64,000 nucleotides of DNA from the NCBI GenBank assembly GCA_934153675.1, contig CAKPFG010000003.1, positions 1-64,000 on the forward strand, given 5' to 3'. The notes under the pieces are model-generated. The model was not told the origin of the DNA. It searched no databases and saw only the letters and a list, made by a program, of their open reading frames with translations. The DNA comes from an uncultured Bacilli bacterium (GTDB lineage Bacteria > Bacillota_I > Bacilli_A > RF39 > UBA660). Position numbers and translations under genes: made by a program. This document shows positions 26,919 through 35,327 of the stretch, in pieces (within the stretch, counting starts at the first letter, position 1; every line of letters begins with the position of its first letter).

Positions 26919-27556
26919 TTTCCCTCCATTATTTCTACACCATGACTAGTTCCAATGTTACTTACTCCTTCTTCTATCAAACTAACCATAAATTCTTTAT
27001 TATTAATACCACCACTAGCCTTAATTTCAAGTACATTATTTTTATATTTATTTATAATATCTACTTGTTCCATTTTAACACCACCATTAAATCCTGTACA
27101 AGTTTTTATATAATTAACATAAGTTTCATTGCATATTTGAGTCATTTTAATAATTTCTCTATCAGTAAGTAAATTAGTTTCAATAATTACTTTTAATACC
27201 TTACCATCTATTGCGTCTCTTATTTCTTCTATTTCTTCTTTGATATAATCATAATCTTTGTTTTTTAAAGCTGATATATTAATAACCATATCAATCATAT
27301 CAGCACCCTTACTAACAGCGTCGATAGCTTCATAAACTTTACTTTCTTTAGTTTGACAACCATTTGGAAAACCAACTACTGTCCCAACCAAAATATTTGT
27401 ATTTTTCAAATAATGAGACACCATTTTTACATAATATGGATAAACATAAACAGAATTAAAATGATATTTAATAGCTTCATTACATAACTTATCAATATCC
27501 TTAATTGTACATCCCACTTTTAAATTAGTATGATCAATATAACTATTTAATTCCAT
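26915..27556 (-). CDS. deoC: Deoxyribose-phosphate aldolase
   Basis: Class I aldolase that splits 2-deoxyribose-5-phosphate into acetaldehyde and glyceraldehyde-3-phosphate. The Schiff-base Lys is in NYIKTCTGF (about residue 150) and the second active-site Lys in IKASGGI (about 177); GADMIDMVINI is the conserved second strand. 213 residues, normal for the Gram-positive form. It overlaps the HAD gene by one base and tyrS by 4 nt. Having a nucleoside-catabolism enzyme behind a tyrosine T-box is unexpected. Confidence 0.95.
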   Translation of the reverse strand: MELNSYIDHTNLKVGCTIKDIDKLCNEAIKYHFNSVYVYPYYVKMVSHYLKNTNILVGTVVGFPNGCQTKESKVYEAIDAVSKGADMIDMVINISALKNKDYDYIKEEIEEIRDAIDGKVLKVIIETNLLTDREIIKMTQICNETYVNYIKTCTGFNGGVKMEQVDIINKYKNNVLEIKASGGINNKEFMVSLIEEGVSNIGTSHGVEIMEGK

Positions 27557-28173
27557 TACAATACCTCCTTTAAATCAGTTATCTTACTTATACTAGGATA
27601 ATTATTATTTATATTCTTGTTTAAATAATAAACATTAATACCCATTTTATATGGAATTATAATATCTTTTCTTAAACTATCACCAATCATTAAACAAGAA
27701 GAAAAATTCAAACCGGAACAACAATTCAAATAAGCATTTTTGTCTGGTTTTACATAAAAATCTCCACCATAGACTTTTGTAAAATACTTTAGTATATTAC
27801 ATTTTTTTAATCTTGCTACTTGAGATGATGTAAACCAATTAGATAAAGCATATAATTCATATTTTTTATATAAAAATTCAAGAGTATCTATAACACCATC
27901 ATTTAAAGTAATATCTAAATTATTATAAATTTTAATAAAATAATCAACAAAATCTATATCTAAACTAGTATTAAGTTCTTGATTTATAAAATCAACCAAT
28001 GTTTTTTTATCAAATTTCTTACTAATACTTTCATATTTATCTATAGTATCATATAAATCTTTATAAGTAATATTCAAATTATACTTTTTTATAACTTCAT
28101 TATATCCATCAATATAATTTTTAGGAAATAATATTAATGTATCATCTATATCAAATATTATTCTTTTAATCAT
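27556..28173 (-). CDS. HAD-superfamily hydrolase
   Basis: Phosphatase of the haloacid dehalogenase fold. Motif I with the nucleophile Asp is FDIDDTL at residues 6-12, motif II is ALSNWF, motif III Lys is in VKPDKNAY, and motif IV acidic residues are in LMIGDSLRKDI. A helical cap lies between motifs I and II, as in phosphoglycolate/nucleotidase-like members. Substrate unknown. The longest frame begins 20 codons upstream within the T-box terminator; the ATG at 28173 follows GGAGGTTTT and is used. First gene of the T-box unit. Confidence 0.85.
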   Translation of the reverse strand: MIKRIIFDIDDTLILFPKNYIDGYNEVIKKYNLNITYKDLYDTIDKYESISKKFDKKTLVDFINQELNTSLDIDFVDYFIKIYNNLDITLNDGVIDTLEFLYKKYELYALSNWFTSSQVARLKKCNILKYFTKVYGGDFYVKPDKNAYLNCCSGLNFSSCLMIGDSLRKDIIIPYKMGINVYYLNKNINNNYPSISKITDLKEVL

Positions 28174-28189
28174 AAAACCTCCATAAAAT

Positions 28190-28376
28190 AAAAAAAGTAT
28201 TAAGATATAGGGACGGAATATCCGTGGTACCACCCTATTTCATAATACTATTATGCACTTTTAGAATATATAGCTTCCACCCTTAAGCTTAAGTAATTCA
28301 TTATTCCATCTAGTTTAGTTTTCACCAACCACTAAATCTCTTTTTCCCAACAAAATAACTACTAATAATAACTTAC
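28190..28376 (-). promoter_or_regulatory. T-box leader (tyrosine type) of the HAD-deoC-tyrS unit
   Basis: The minus-strand leader contains the T-box sequence GGGTGGTACCACGG, the antiterminator side that pairs with the tRNA acceptor end, followed by ATTCCG. A competing terminator is plain: AGTATTA...ATAGGG pairs with CCCTAT...TTAATACT and is followed by seven T. Upstream is a stem I with the GGTTGGTGAAAACTAA element and a candidate UAC specifier in GAATTACTTAAG. The UAC (Tyr) reading agrees with tyrS downstream. Mechanism in known T-boxes: uncharged tRNA stabilises the antiterminator and allows transcription. Confidence 0.9.
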
Positions 28377-28382
28377 ATTTAT

Positions 28383-28411
28383 ATTATATAAACATTTATA
28401 GTCTTTGTCAA
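28383..28411 (-). promoter_or_regulatory. Consensus promoter of the T-box unit
   Basis: Minus strand TTGACA, 17 nt, TATAAT, a perfect sigma-A promoter at the correct distance from stem I. Confidence 0.85.
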
Positions 28412-28537
28412 TAACTACATATTAACAATTAAATAAAATAAACATATTAAAGGTTATAATTAAAATAAAAATATATATATATAAATTGCATAATTCAATA
28501 ATATAAGAAAAATAATAATAAAAAAAATTCATTTTAT

Positions 28538-28700
28538 AAAAAAAGTGAAAGATTTTCACTTTCAAGTAAGAAATATGTATTATGTTTAATATTTATTATA
28601 TATAAATAAATTAATTTTAATTATTTAAAAATCTTTAATAATTATTCATATTACTACTTATCTATCACCTCCATTCACAAGATTATTATATAATTAGATT
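28538..28700 (-). ncRNA. Candidate small RNA between rpmF and the T-box
   Basis: On the minus strand a TATAAT (with a weak TTCAAA upstream) is followed by a strong GGAGGTGAT, then sequence with stops in every frame, then a terminator (GAAAGTGAAA pairing with TTTCACTTTTT near 28540-28563). The only frames after the ribosome-type sequence are four to six codons long. This is the layout of a short transcript with at most a leader peptide. The 120 nt between it and the T-box promoter are featureless A/T. Confidence 0.35.
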
Positions 28701-28735
28701 ATAAAAAAAATTTGAGGATTTTTTGAAAATAGTGT

Positions 28736-28764
28736 GAAAAAAAGAGGCTTTTATTTTTCCTCTT
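28736..28764 (-). terminator. Terminator folding around the rpmF stop
   Basis: AAGAGG and CCTCTT pair on the minus strand with the rpmF stop codon in the loop, followed by TTTTTTT. Confidence 0.7.
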
Positions 28765-28936
28765 CTTTTTTGATTACTTCTTTACCCTTATATGTACCGC
28801 AAGATGCACATACTCTATGTGGTCTTACTGCTTCACCACACTTTTTACAAGTAGTAGTGGCATTGGCACTGATTTTATAATGTGTTCTTCTTTTTCTGCC
28901 TCTAGTATTACTTACTTTTCTAAATGGTACAGCCAT
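28751..28936 (-). CDS. rpmF: Ribosomal protein L32
   Basis: Small zinc-binding large-subunit protein. MAVPFRKVSNTRGRKRRTHY at the start and the two CxxC pairs (CKKCGEAVRPHRVCASCG) are diagnostic. 61 residues, full length, zinc-type (C+) form. Starts one base after the DUF177 gene, the standard arrangement (yceD-rpmF) in bacteria. Confidence 0.97.
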   Translation of the reverse strand: MAVPFRKVSNTRGRKRRTHYKISANATTTCKKCGEAVRPHRVCASCGTYKGKEVIKKEEEK

Positions 28937-29419
28937 TTATCTCACCTCACGATCCTTAATTAAATCTTCTAGTTCAGCTAATGGTGAACTAGTAATATCA
29001 CTATCCGTTACAAGTGCCCAGCCATCTCCTGATAATTTAATATCTTTTGCCTCATCACTTACAACACGCATAGGAATTTCCATTAATATATTTTCCCATA
29101 TTATTGGAAAAATATCAAGGGTATTTGTAAAATTTTTTTCATTTTTTTCCATTAATTCATCTAATGTTCCATTAACATCTATATTAAAAGGATATAAAGT
29201 AGGTTTTAACGTTACTGCACAAGGAATAGTCATATTACCAACTATATTTAAATCTAATAAAATATCTCCTAAACTATTTTTAGTGATTCTTCCTATAATA
29301 TTTATTTTACATTTCAAAACATCCATTTGTTTTAATTGTTCTTCATTAAAAGTATAAGATATATTTACATCAATATATTTATCAATATTATTATTCAACC
29401 TAGTTAAATCAAATTTCAT
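28937..29419 (-). CDS. YceD/DUF177 family protein
   Basis: 160-residue member of the YceD (DUF177) family, which in bacteria and plastids is linked to 23S rRNA and L32/ribosome assembly. The recognisable part is the strand-rich centre (NIVGNMTIPCAVTLKPTLYP) with the usual two-step pattern CAVTLKP, and an acidic C-terminal part ending SPLAELEDL. It lacks the two-Cys pair of some members, with only one Cys in that position. Transcribed with rpmF. Confidence 0.85.
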   Translation of the reverse strand: MKFDLTRLNNNIDKYIDVNISYTFNEEQLKQMDVLKCKINIIGRITKNSLGDILLDLNIVGNMTIPCAVTLKPTLYPFNIDVNGTLDELMEKNEKNFTNTLDIFPIIWENILMEIPMRVVSDEAKDIKLSGDGWALVTDSDITSSPLAELEDLIKDREVR

Positions 29420-29458
29420 TTAAATCACCATGCTTATTATATATTATTTTTACCTTAA

Positions 29459-29487
29459 TTGCAATTTACCAATATTTTTTATATAAT
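29459..29487 (+). promoter_or_regulatory. Promoter of tmcAL
   Basis: Plus strand TTGCAA, 17 nt, TATAAT, about 20 nt upstream of the TTG start. Confidence 0.7.
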
Positions 29488-29506
29488 TAACAAAGAGGTG
29501 GTTTTT

Positions 29507-30616
29507 TTGAAAATTGGTATTATCTGTGAATATAACCCATTTCATAATGGGCATATATACCATTTACAACAAATAAAAAGTTTATATCCTAATTGTTTAA
29601 TTATTTTAATTTTATCAGGAAATATTACTCAAAGAGGAGATATCAGTATTATTAATAAGTGGGATAAAACATCTATCGCACTTGATAATGGCGTTGATTT
29701 AGTAATAGAATTACCATTTTCCTTTGCAAGTCAATCTGCAGATATTTTTGCAAATGGAGCTCTAAAAATACTTAATGAATTAAAAGTTGACATTATATGC
29801 TTTGGAAGTGAGCTTAATAATCCTGACATATTAATAAAAGCAGCTAGAACCCAACTAACTAATAACTACAGTAATACTTTAAAAAAATATGTAGATAAAT
29901 ACTCATATCCTAAAGCATGTAGTTTGGCATTAAAAGAATTATGTAAAATAAACATCAATAAACCAAATGATTTGCTTGGATTAAGTTATACAAGAGAAAT
30001 AATAAAAAATAATTATAATATTAAAATTCAAACTATAAAAAGAACCAATGATTATCATAGTTTAAATCTTGATAATATTTCAAGTGCTACAAGTATTAGA
30101 AATGCTATTTGCAAAAACATTCCAATAAATAAATATGTACCAATAGAATCCTTAAATAAAATTAATAAAAATTTAAATTTAGATAATTATTTTGACTTGT
30201 TAAAATATAAAATAATATCAACAGATAATTTAACGTATATACATATGGTAGACGATAATATCGAAAAAAGAATAAAAAAAGGAATTTATAAATCTGAAAA
30301 TATAGATGAATTAATAAAAAATATTAAAACTAAAAAATATTCATATAATCGCATAAAAAGAATACTTATATACATTTTATTTGATTTTAGAAAAAGTGAT
30401 TATAATAGTAATACCTATATCAGAATATTAGGCTTTAATAAAAAAGGTCAAAATTATCTATCCAACATCAAAAAAAACATTAAAATGCCAATCATAACTA
30501 ATTATTCTAATAGTAATGGACTTATTGACATAGATATTAAAATTGATAATATATTAAATCTTAAATTAAATAATCCAATGAATAGAGAAATTAAAAAAAT
30601 AATAATAAGAAAATAA
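29507..30616 (+). CDS. tmcAL: tRNA(Met) cytidine acetate ligase-like nucleotidyltransferase
   Basis: Member of the YlbM/TmcAL family, which in Bacillus makes N4-acetylcytidine at the wobble base of elongator tRNA-Met using acetate and ATP. The N-terminal HIGH-type motif appears as CEYNPFHNGHIYHL, followed by LSGNITQRGD and the LPFSFASQSADIFANGA segment, and SSATSIRNAI in the middle; the C-terminal half is a helical basic RNA-binding part. About 369 residues. A TTG start at 29507 is chosen because AAAGAGGTGG lies 5 nt before it and the family begins with the IGIICEYNP strand; the longer upstream frame overlaps the promoter. Only a few genes in the window are on the plus strand. Confidence 0.88.
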   Translation: MKIGIICEYNPFHNGHIYHLQQIKSLYPNCLIILILSGNITQRGDISIINKWDKTSIALDNGVDLVIELPFSFASQSADIFANGALKILNELKVDIICFGSELNNPDILIKAARTQLTNNYSNTLKKYVDKYSYPKACSLALKELCKININKPNDLLGLSYTREIIKNNYNIKIQTIKRTNDYHSLNLDNISSATSIRNAICKNIPINKYVPIESLNKINKNLNLDNYFDLLKYKIISTDNLTYIHMVDDNIEKRIKKGIYKSENIDELIKNIKTKKYSYNRIKRILIYILFDFRKSDYNSNTYIRILGFNKKGQNYLSNIKKNIKMPIITNYSNSNGLIDIDIKIDNILNLKLNNPMNREIKKIIIRK

Positions 30617-30630
30617 TTCTTATTATTTTT
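30601..30630. terminator. Bidirectional terminator between convergent genes
   Basis: AATAATAAGAA and TTCTTATTATT form an 11-bp stem with the tmcAL stop codon in the loop, T run on the plus side and A run on the other. Confidence 0.75.
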
Positions 30631-31582
30631 ATTTAATTTTATTTTTATATAAATTGATTACTGGGCGAACTTGTGCCAAAGAATTAAATACTCTTTCATA
30701 TGCATATAAATTACCATTATAATTTACAACGACAAATGAATTTAATTTAGAATCTAATACCCAATAATCATCGATAAAACCTAACCAATAAGGTACATTG
30801 TTTCCTTCATAATAATTAGCAAAATTATTATGAAAACCAAGTTTTTTAAGCTCATCTATTGTAATTAATCTTATTTTATATCCATTAACTTCCTTTAAAT
30901 CATTTTCTATATTTGATATATATGCGGTTAACATTTTTTTTATATTCGATTCATCATAGTTATTACAATTATCACAATAAGAAATATTATCATCACCACT
31001 AGAGCTTTTCAAATTATCTTGTTTTAACAGAGTAACATAATCCTCATGATCACTTATTACAAACCAATACGAATTATTATAAAAAACTCCATCTCCAACA
31101 GTAAATGAATTCTTCTTTAAGGCTATACTTTTTTTACTAAAATAGCATTTATTACCTACCAAAACATAATCATCAGGGCAAACATAGGAAATAACAGGGT
31201 TATTTATTAAGGCACTCAAACGTTTTATATCTAAAACATTTATAACACCATCTTTATTTATATCTGCTGCATTAAAATTAATATTAACAAATAATATTTT
31301 TTTATTTAGATATTCATTTATTACATCAATGTCTAAATTATTTACATCACCATCTAAATTTACATCTCCTAGCTTAGTAGCTTTAATAATATTAGTACAA
31401 GAATTATTTTCAAGTACATATCCAACTGGACATATATAATTACTAACCACAGAATTCCCCATTAAAGTAATTAAATTATTATCAAGTGATAATATTAAAA
31501 CGACTGCAAAAAAGAAACAAGAAGCAATAATTGGTGAAATTACTTTTTTTACTTTTTGTTTTGTTTTTCCAAGTGCATTCAT
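30629..31582 (-). CDS. Membrane-anchored dockerin protein with a VRPVI-type domain
   Basis: 317 residues. A basic N-terminus and one membrane segment (about 15-33) are followed by LMGNSV and a short Cys module (YICPVGYVLENNSC). Then a type I dockerin: two calcium loops, GDVNLDGDVNNLD (72) and ADINKDGVINVLD (106), each followed by a helix. A second Cys module (YVCPDDYVLVGNKC) leads to a C-terminal domain from about 155 (VGDGVFYNNSYWFVI, YVTLLKQDN, IRLITIDEL, AQVRPVINLYK). That last domain recurs in the prepilin-like protein at 12551, and the anchor plus Cys module plus dockerin recur at 56189. Probably displayed on the outer face. Dockerins bind cohesins in cellulosomes; no cohesin is present in the window. 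Confidence 0.8.
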   Translation of the reverse strand: MNALGKTKQKVKKVISPIIASCFFFAVVLILSLDNNLITLMGNSVVSNYICPVGYVLENNSCTNIIKATKLGDVNLDGDVNNLDIDVINEYLNKKILFVNINFNAADINKDGVINVLDIKRLSALINNPVISYVCPDDYVLVGNKCYFSKKSIALKKNSFTVGDGVFYNNSYWFVISDHEDYVTLLKQDNLKSSSGDDNISYCDNCNNYDESNIKKMLTAYISNIENDLKEVNGYKIRLITIDELKKLGFHNNFANYYEGNNVPYWLGFIDDYWVLDSKLNSFVVVNYNGNLYAYERVFNSLAQVRPVINLYKNKIK

Positions 31583-31644
31583 AATACTCTCCTATCTAAT
31601 AATAGAATATCATTATTTTAAAAAAATTTCAATAAATATATGAA

Positions 31645-31680
31645 AAAACTAAGAATTTTACTTTTATATTCTTAGTTTTT
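31645..31680 (-). terminator. Terminator of the rpoBC transcript
   Basis: AACTAAGAAT and ATTCTTAGTT form a 10-bp stem on the minus strand followed by TTTT, a few bases after rpoC. Confidence 0.8.
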
Positions 31681-31688
31681 AATTAAAG

Positions 31689-34600
31689 TTAGTCTTCTAA
31701 TAATTCTTGTTCTAATGCCTCTAAAGGTTCTTCTTTAATATCATTAAATTGTAAATCATAATCTACCTTACGATACTTTTTAGCACCAGTTCCAGCTGGA
31801 ATTAATTTACCAATAATAACATTTTCTTTTAAACCTTCTAACTTATCAACTTTGCCATGAATTGCAGCATCTGTCAAAATTCTTGTAGTTTCTTGGAACG
31901 ATGCAGCCGATAAGAATGAGTCGGTTTCTAATGAAGCTTTCGTGATACCAAGTAATACAGGTTTTCCTGTTGCTGGTATTTTACCCTCTAAAATCAAAGA
32001 TTTATTGATATCAGTAAATTTATTAATATTTACCATTGTTCCCGGCAAGAAATAAGAGTCACCAGAATTTACTATTTTAATTTTTGAAATCATACGTTTA
32101 GCAATTATTTCAACGTGTTTATCAGAAATATCAACACCCTGAGAACGGTAAACTTTTTGAATTTCTAATAATATATATTGTTGAACAGTAATTGGGTCAG
32201 TTACAACTAATAATTCTTTTGGATTAATAGCACCATAAGTTAGTTTTTGACCAGCTTTTACTTCTTCTTTTTCTTCAACTATTAACTTAACACTATAATT
32301 AGTTGTATGTTTTCTAGTTTCAACATCATTTGTAATATGAATAATATATTTACCATTGTCTTCTTCTATTTTAGATACAACCCCATTAATTTCAGCAATT
32401 GTTGCCTTTCCCTTAGGATTACGAGATTCAAATAATTCTTGTACACGAGGTAAACCTTGAGTAATATCTTCTCCAGCAACTCCTCCTGAGTTAATAGTAC
32501 GCATAGTAAGTTGTGTACCAGGTTCACCTATTGATTGAGCAGCCATTATACCAACAGCCTCACCAACTTCTACTATTGAACCTGTTGCAAGATTACGACC
32601 ATAACACTTACAACATACACCATGTTCTGTTTTACAAGTAAGAACTGTTCTAATAGGAACTTTTGTAATTCCTGCATTTACTATTTTTAAAGCTAATTGT
32701 TCTGTAATATATTCATTACGTTCACAAATAACTTCCTTAGTCTTTGGATTAACAACTTTCTTATTAGTGTACCTTCCTAAAATACGATCATAAAGTGATT
32801 CAACAACAGTACCATCATTTTCATTAATGAATGCCTCTACTGTAACACCTTGTTCAGTACCACAATCATCTTCTTTAACAATTATATCCTGAGAAACATC
32901 AACTAAACGTCTAGTTAAATATCCAGCATCGGCTGTTTTTAAAGCTGTATCAACAGCACCTTTTCTTGCACCGTGAGTTGCAAGAAAGAACTCGAATACA
33001 TTAGCACCTTCAGTAAATGATGACTTAATTGGAATTTCAACAGCTTCACCACTTGGTTTCATCATTAATCCACGCATACCAGCCATCTGGTTATAGTTAC
33101 TCATATTTCCACGAGCTTTTGAATCAATCATCATAGAAATAGGATTATCCTTATTATTTTTAATAACTAATGCCAATTCATCTGCAATTTTATCTTTAGC
33201 TTTATTCCAAGCACCAACCACATTTTGATATCTTTCATCATCGGTTATTAAACCACGTTTAAATTGTTTAGAAATTTTATCAACCGTTGTTTCTGCTTCT
33301 TTTAAATATTCTTCTTTATGTTCAGATAATATAATATCACCAATACCAATAGAAATACCTGATAATGTAGAATATTTAAATCCCAAATCTTTCAATTTAT
33401 CAAGCATAATTGATGTTTCCGTCGTTTTATAACGTTTATAAATTTGGGCTATTAAATCTGTTAACACACCTTTGGCAAAAGGTTTTACAATTTCCATATT
33501 AGCAATAGCTTCTTTTATATTGACTCCACGATTTAAGAAATACTTACTAGGAGTCATAAGTTCAATATTATCTTTTGTACCATCGTTAATATATTGGAAA
33601 GTATCTGGAAAAATTTCATTAAATTTAATTTTACCAACTGTAGTTACTAAATATTTATCCAAATATTGATCTGGAAATAATTTATGTTTAAAAGAATTAA
33701 CAGGAATAGCAATTCTAGTATGAAGAGTAATTTCACGTCTTTCATATGCCATCAAAGCCTCATTTGGATCTTTAAATACTCTTCCTTCTCCATTTTCATT
33801 TGCTTTTTCTATCGTAATATAATAATTACCAAGGACCATATCTTGTCCAGGGGTTACTATTGGTTCACCATCTTTTGGAGACAAAATATTATTAGCACCC
33901 AACATTAATATACGAGCTTCAGCTTGTGCCTCATCACTTATTGGAACGTGTACAGCCATTTGATCTCCATCAAAATCAGCGTTGAAAGCTGCACAAACAA
34001 GTGGATGAAGACGAATTGCACGGCCATCAATCAATTTTGGTTCAAATGCTTGAATACCAAGTCTATGTAAAGTCGGAGCACGATTTAACATAACTGGATG
34101 TTCTTTTATTTTTTCCTCTACTACATCCCATACTCTTGGATCTTGATTATCAATCATTCTTTTTGCTACTTTAATGTTACTAGCAATTTCTTTTTCCACA
34201 AGGCCATTTATAACATGTGGTTTAAATAATTCCAGAGCCATTTCCTTTGGAATACCACATTCATACATCTTTAAGCTAGGTCCAACAACTATAACAGAAC
34301 GACCTGAATAATCAACACGTTTACCAAGTAAATTTTGACGGAAACGTCCTTGTTTTCCCTTCAACATACTAGATAAAGACTTCAAAGGTCTATTTCCTGC
34401 ACCTGTTATATTACGACCACGGCGTCCATTATCTAAAAGTGCATCTACAGCTTCTTGTAACATACGTTTTTCATTTTGAATAATTATAGAAGGTGCTCCT
34501 AATTCCATCAATTTCTTTAAACGATTGTTACGATTAATAACACGTCTATATAAATCATTTAAGTCACTTGTAGCAAATCTTCCACCATCAAGTTGAATCA

Positions 34601-35327
34601 TTGGACGAAGTTCAGGTGGAATTACTGGAAGAGCATCCATAATCATCCACTCAGGTCTATTACCACTTTCTAAAAATGCATCAAGAACATCTAAACGCTT
34701 TATTAATCTAATACGTTTTTGACTATTAGGGTCTTTTATTGCATCTATTTCTTCTTTAATAGTGTCAACTTCATTTTGTAAATCTACTTCTTTTAATAAT
34801 TCTTTAATAGCTTCAGCACCCATGCCTACTCTAAAAGTATTACCATATTTTTCATAATAAGCACGATACTCTTTATCACTAATTGTTTGTTTTTTTAAAA
34901 GAGGAGCATCTCCTGGATCTAATACTACATAAGATACAAAATACAAAACTTCTTCCAAATCTCTTGGTGACATATCAAGTACAAGTCCCATACGAGAAGG
35001 TACTCCCTTAAAAAACCAAATGTGAGAAACAGGAGTAGCAAGTTCAATATGTCCCATACGCTCACGACGAACTTTAGCACGAGTAACTTCTACTCCACAT
35101 CGATCACAAACAATATTTTTATATCTTAAACGTTTATATTTACCACAAGCACATTCAAAATCTTTAGTAGGTCCAAAAATTTTTTCACAAAACAAACCAT
35201 CACGTTCAGGTCTTAATGTACGATAGTTAATAGTTTCCGCTTTTTTTACTTCACCATAAGACCAAGATCGTATTTTTTCAGGTGAGGCAATGCTTATTTT
35301 TAATCCTTCAAAATTATTTACATTCAT
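31689..35327 (-). CDS. rpoC: DNA-directed RNA polymerase subunit beta'
   Basis: Largest catalytic subunit of RNA polymerase. The N-terminal zinc site (CACGKYKRLRYKNIVCDRCG), the Mg-binding NADFDGDQMAVH, the bridge-helix/trigger-loop region (GEPGTQLTMRTINSGG) and the second zinc Cys set (CKTEHGVCCKCYG) are all present. 1212 residues, the compact Bacillota form without large insertions. ATG overlaps the rpoB stop by one base (TAATG). Confidence 0.99.
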   Translation of the reverse strand: MNVNNFEGLKISIASPEKIRSWSYGEVKKAETINYRTLRPERDGLFCEKIFGPTKDFECACGKYKRLRYKNIVCDRCGVEVTRAKVRRERMGHIELATPVSHIWFFKGVPSRMGLVLDMSPRDLEEVLYFVSYVVLDPGDAPLLKKQTISDKEYRAYYEKYGNTFRVGMGAEAIKELLKEVDLQNEVDTIKEEIDAIKDPNSQKRIRLIKRLDVLDAFLESGNRPEWMIMDALPVIPPELRPMIQLDGGRFATSDLNDLYRRVINRNNRLKKLMELGAPSIIIQNEKRMLQEAVDALLDNGRRGRNITGAGNRPLKSLSSMLKGKQGRFRQNLLGKRVDYSGRSVIVVGPSLKMYECGIPKEMALELFKPHVINGLVEKEIASNIKVAKRMIDNQDPRVWDVVEEKIKEHPVMLNRAPTLHRLGIQAFEPKLIDGRAIRLHPLVCAAFNADFDGDQMAVHVPISDEAQAEARILMLGANNILSPKDGEPIVTPGQDMVLGNYYITIEKANENGEGRVFKDPNEALMAYERREITLHTRIAIPVNSFKHKLFPDQYLDKYLVTTVGKIKFNEIFPDTFQYINDGTKDNIELMTPSKYFLNRGVNIKEAIANMEIVKPFAKGVLTDLIAQIYKRYKTTETSIMLDKLKDLGFKYSTLSGISIGIGDIILSEHKEEYLKEAETTVDKISKQFKRGLITDDERYQNVVGAWNKAKDKIADELALVIKNNKDNPISMMIDSKARGNMSNYNQMAGMRGLMMKPSGEAVEIPIKSSFTEGANVFEFFLATHGARKGAVDTALKTADAGYLTRRLVDVSQDIIVKEDDCGTEQGVTVEAFINENDGTVVESLYDRILGRYTNKKVVNPKTKEVICERNEYITEQLALKIVNAGITKVPIRTVLTCKTEHGVCCKCYGRNLATGSIVEVGEAVGIMAAQSIGEPGTQLTMRTINSGGVAGEDITQGLPRVQELFESRNPKGKATIAEINGVVSKIEEDNGKYIIHITNDVETRKHTTNYSVKLIVEEKEEVKAGQKLTYGAINPKELLVVTDPITVQQYILLEIQKVYRSQGVDISDKHVEIIAKRMISKIKIVNSGDSYFLPGTMVNINKFTDINKSLILEGKIPATGKPVLLGITKASLETDSFLSAASFQETTRILTDAAIHGKVDKLEGLKENVIIGKLIPAGTGAKKYRKVDYDLQFNDIKEEPLEALEQELLED

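Noticed and set aside
28174..28233. N-terminal extension of the HAD hydrolase
   Set aside because: The added 20 codons are the T-box antiterminator/terminator region; GGAGG before ATG 28173 and the HAD motif fix the start.
33472..33908. Plus-strand frames inside rpoC
   Set aside because: Fully within a conserved essential gene on the other strand; shadow reading frames.
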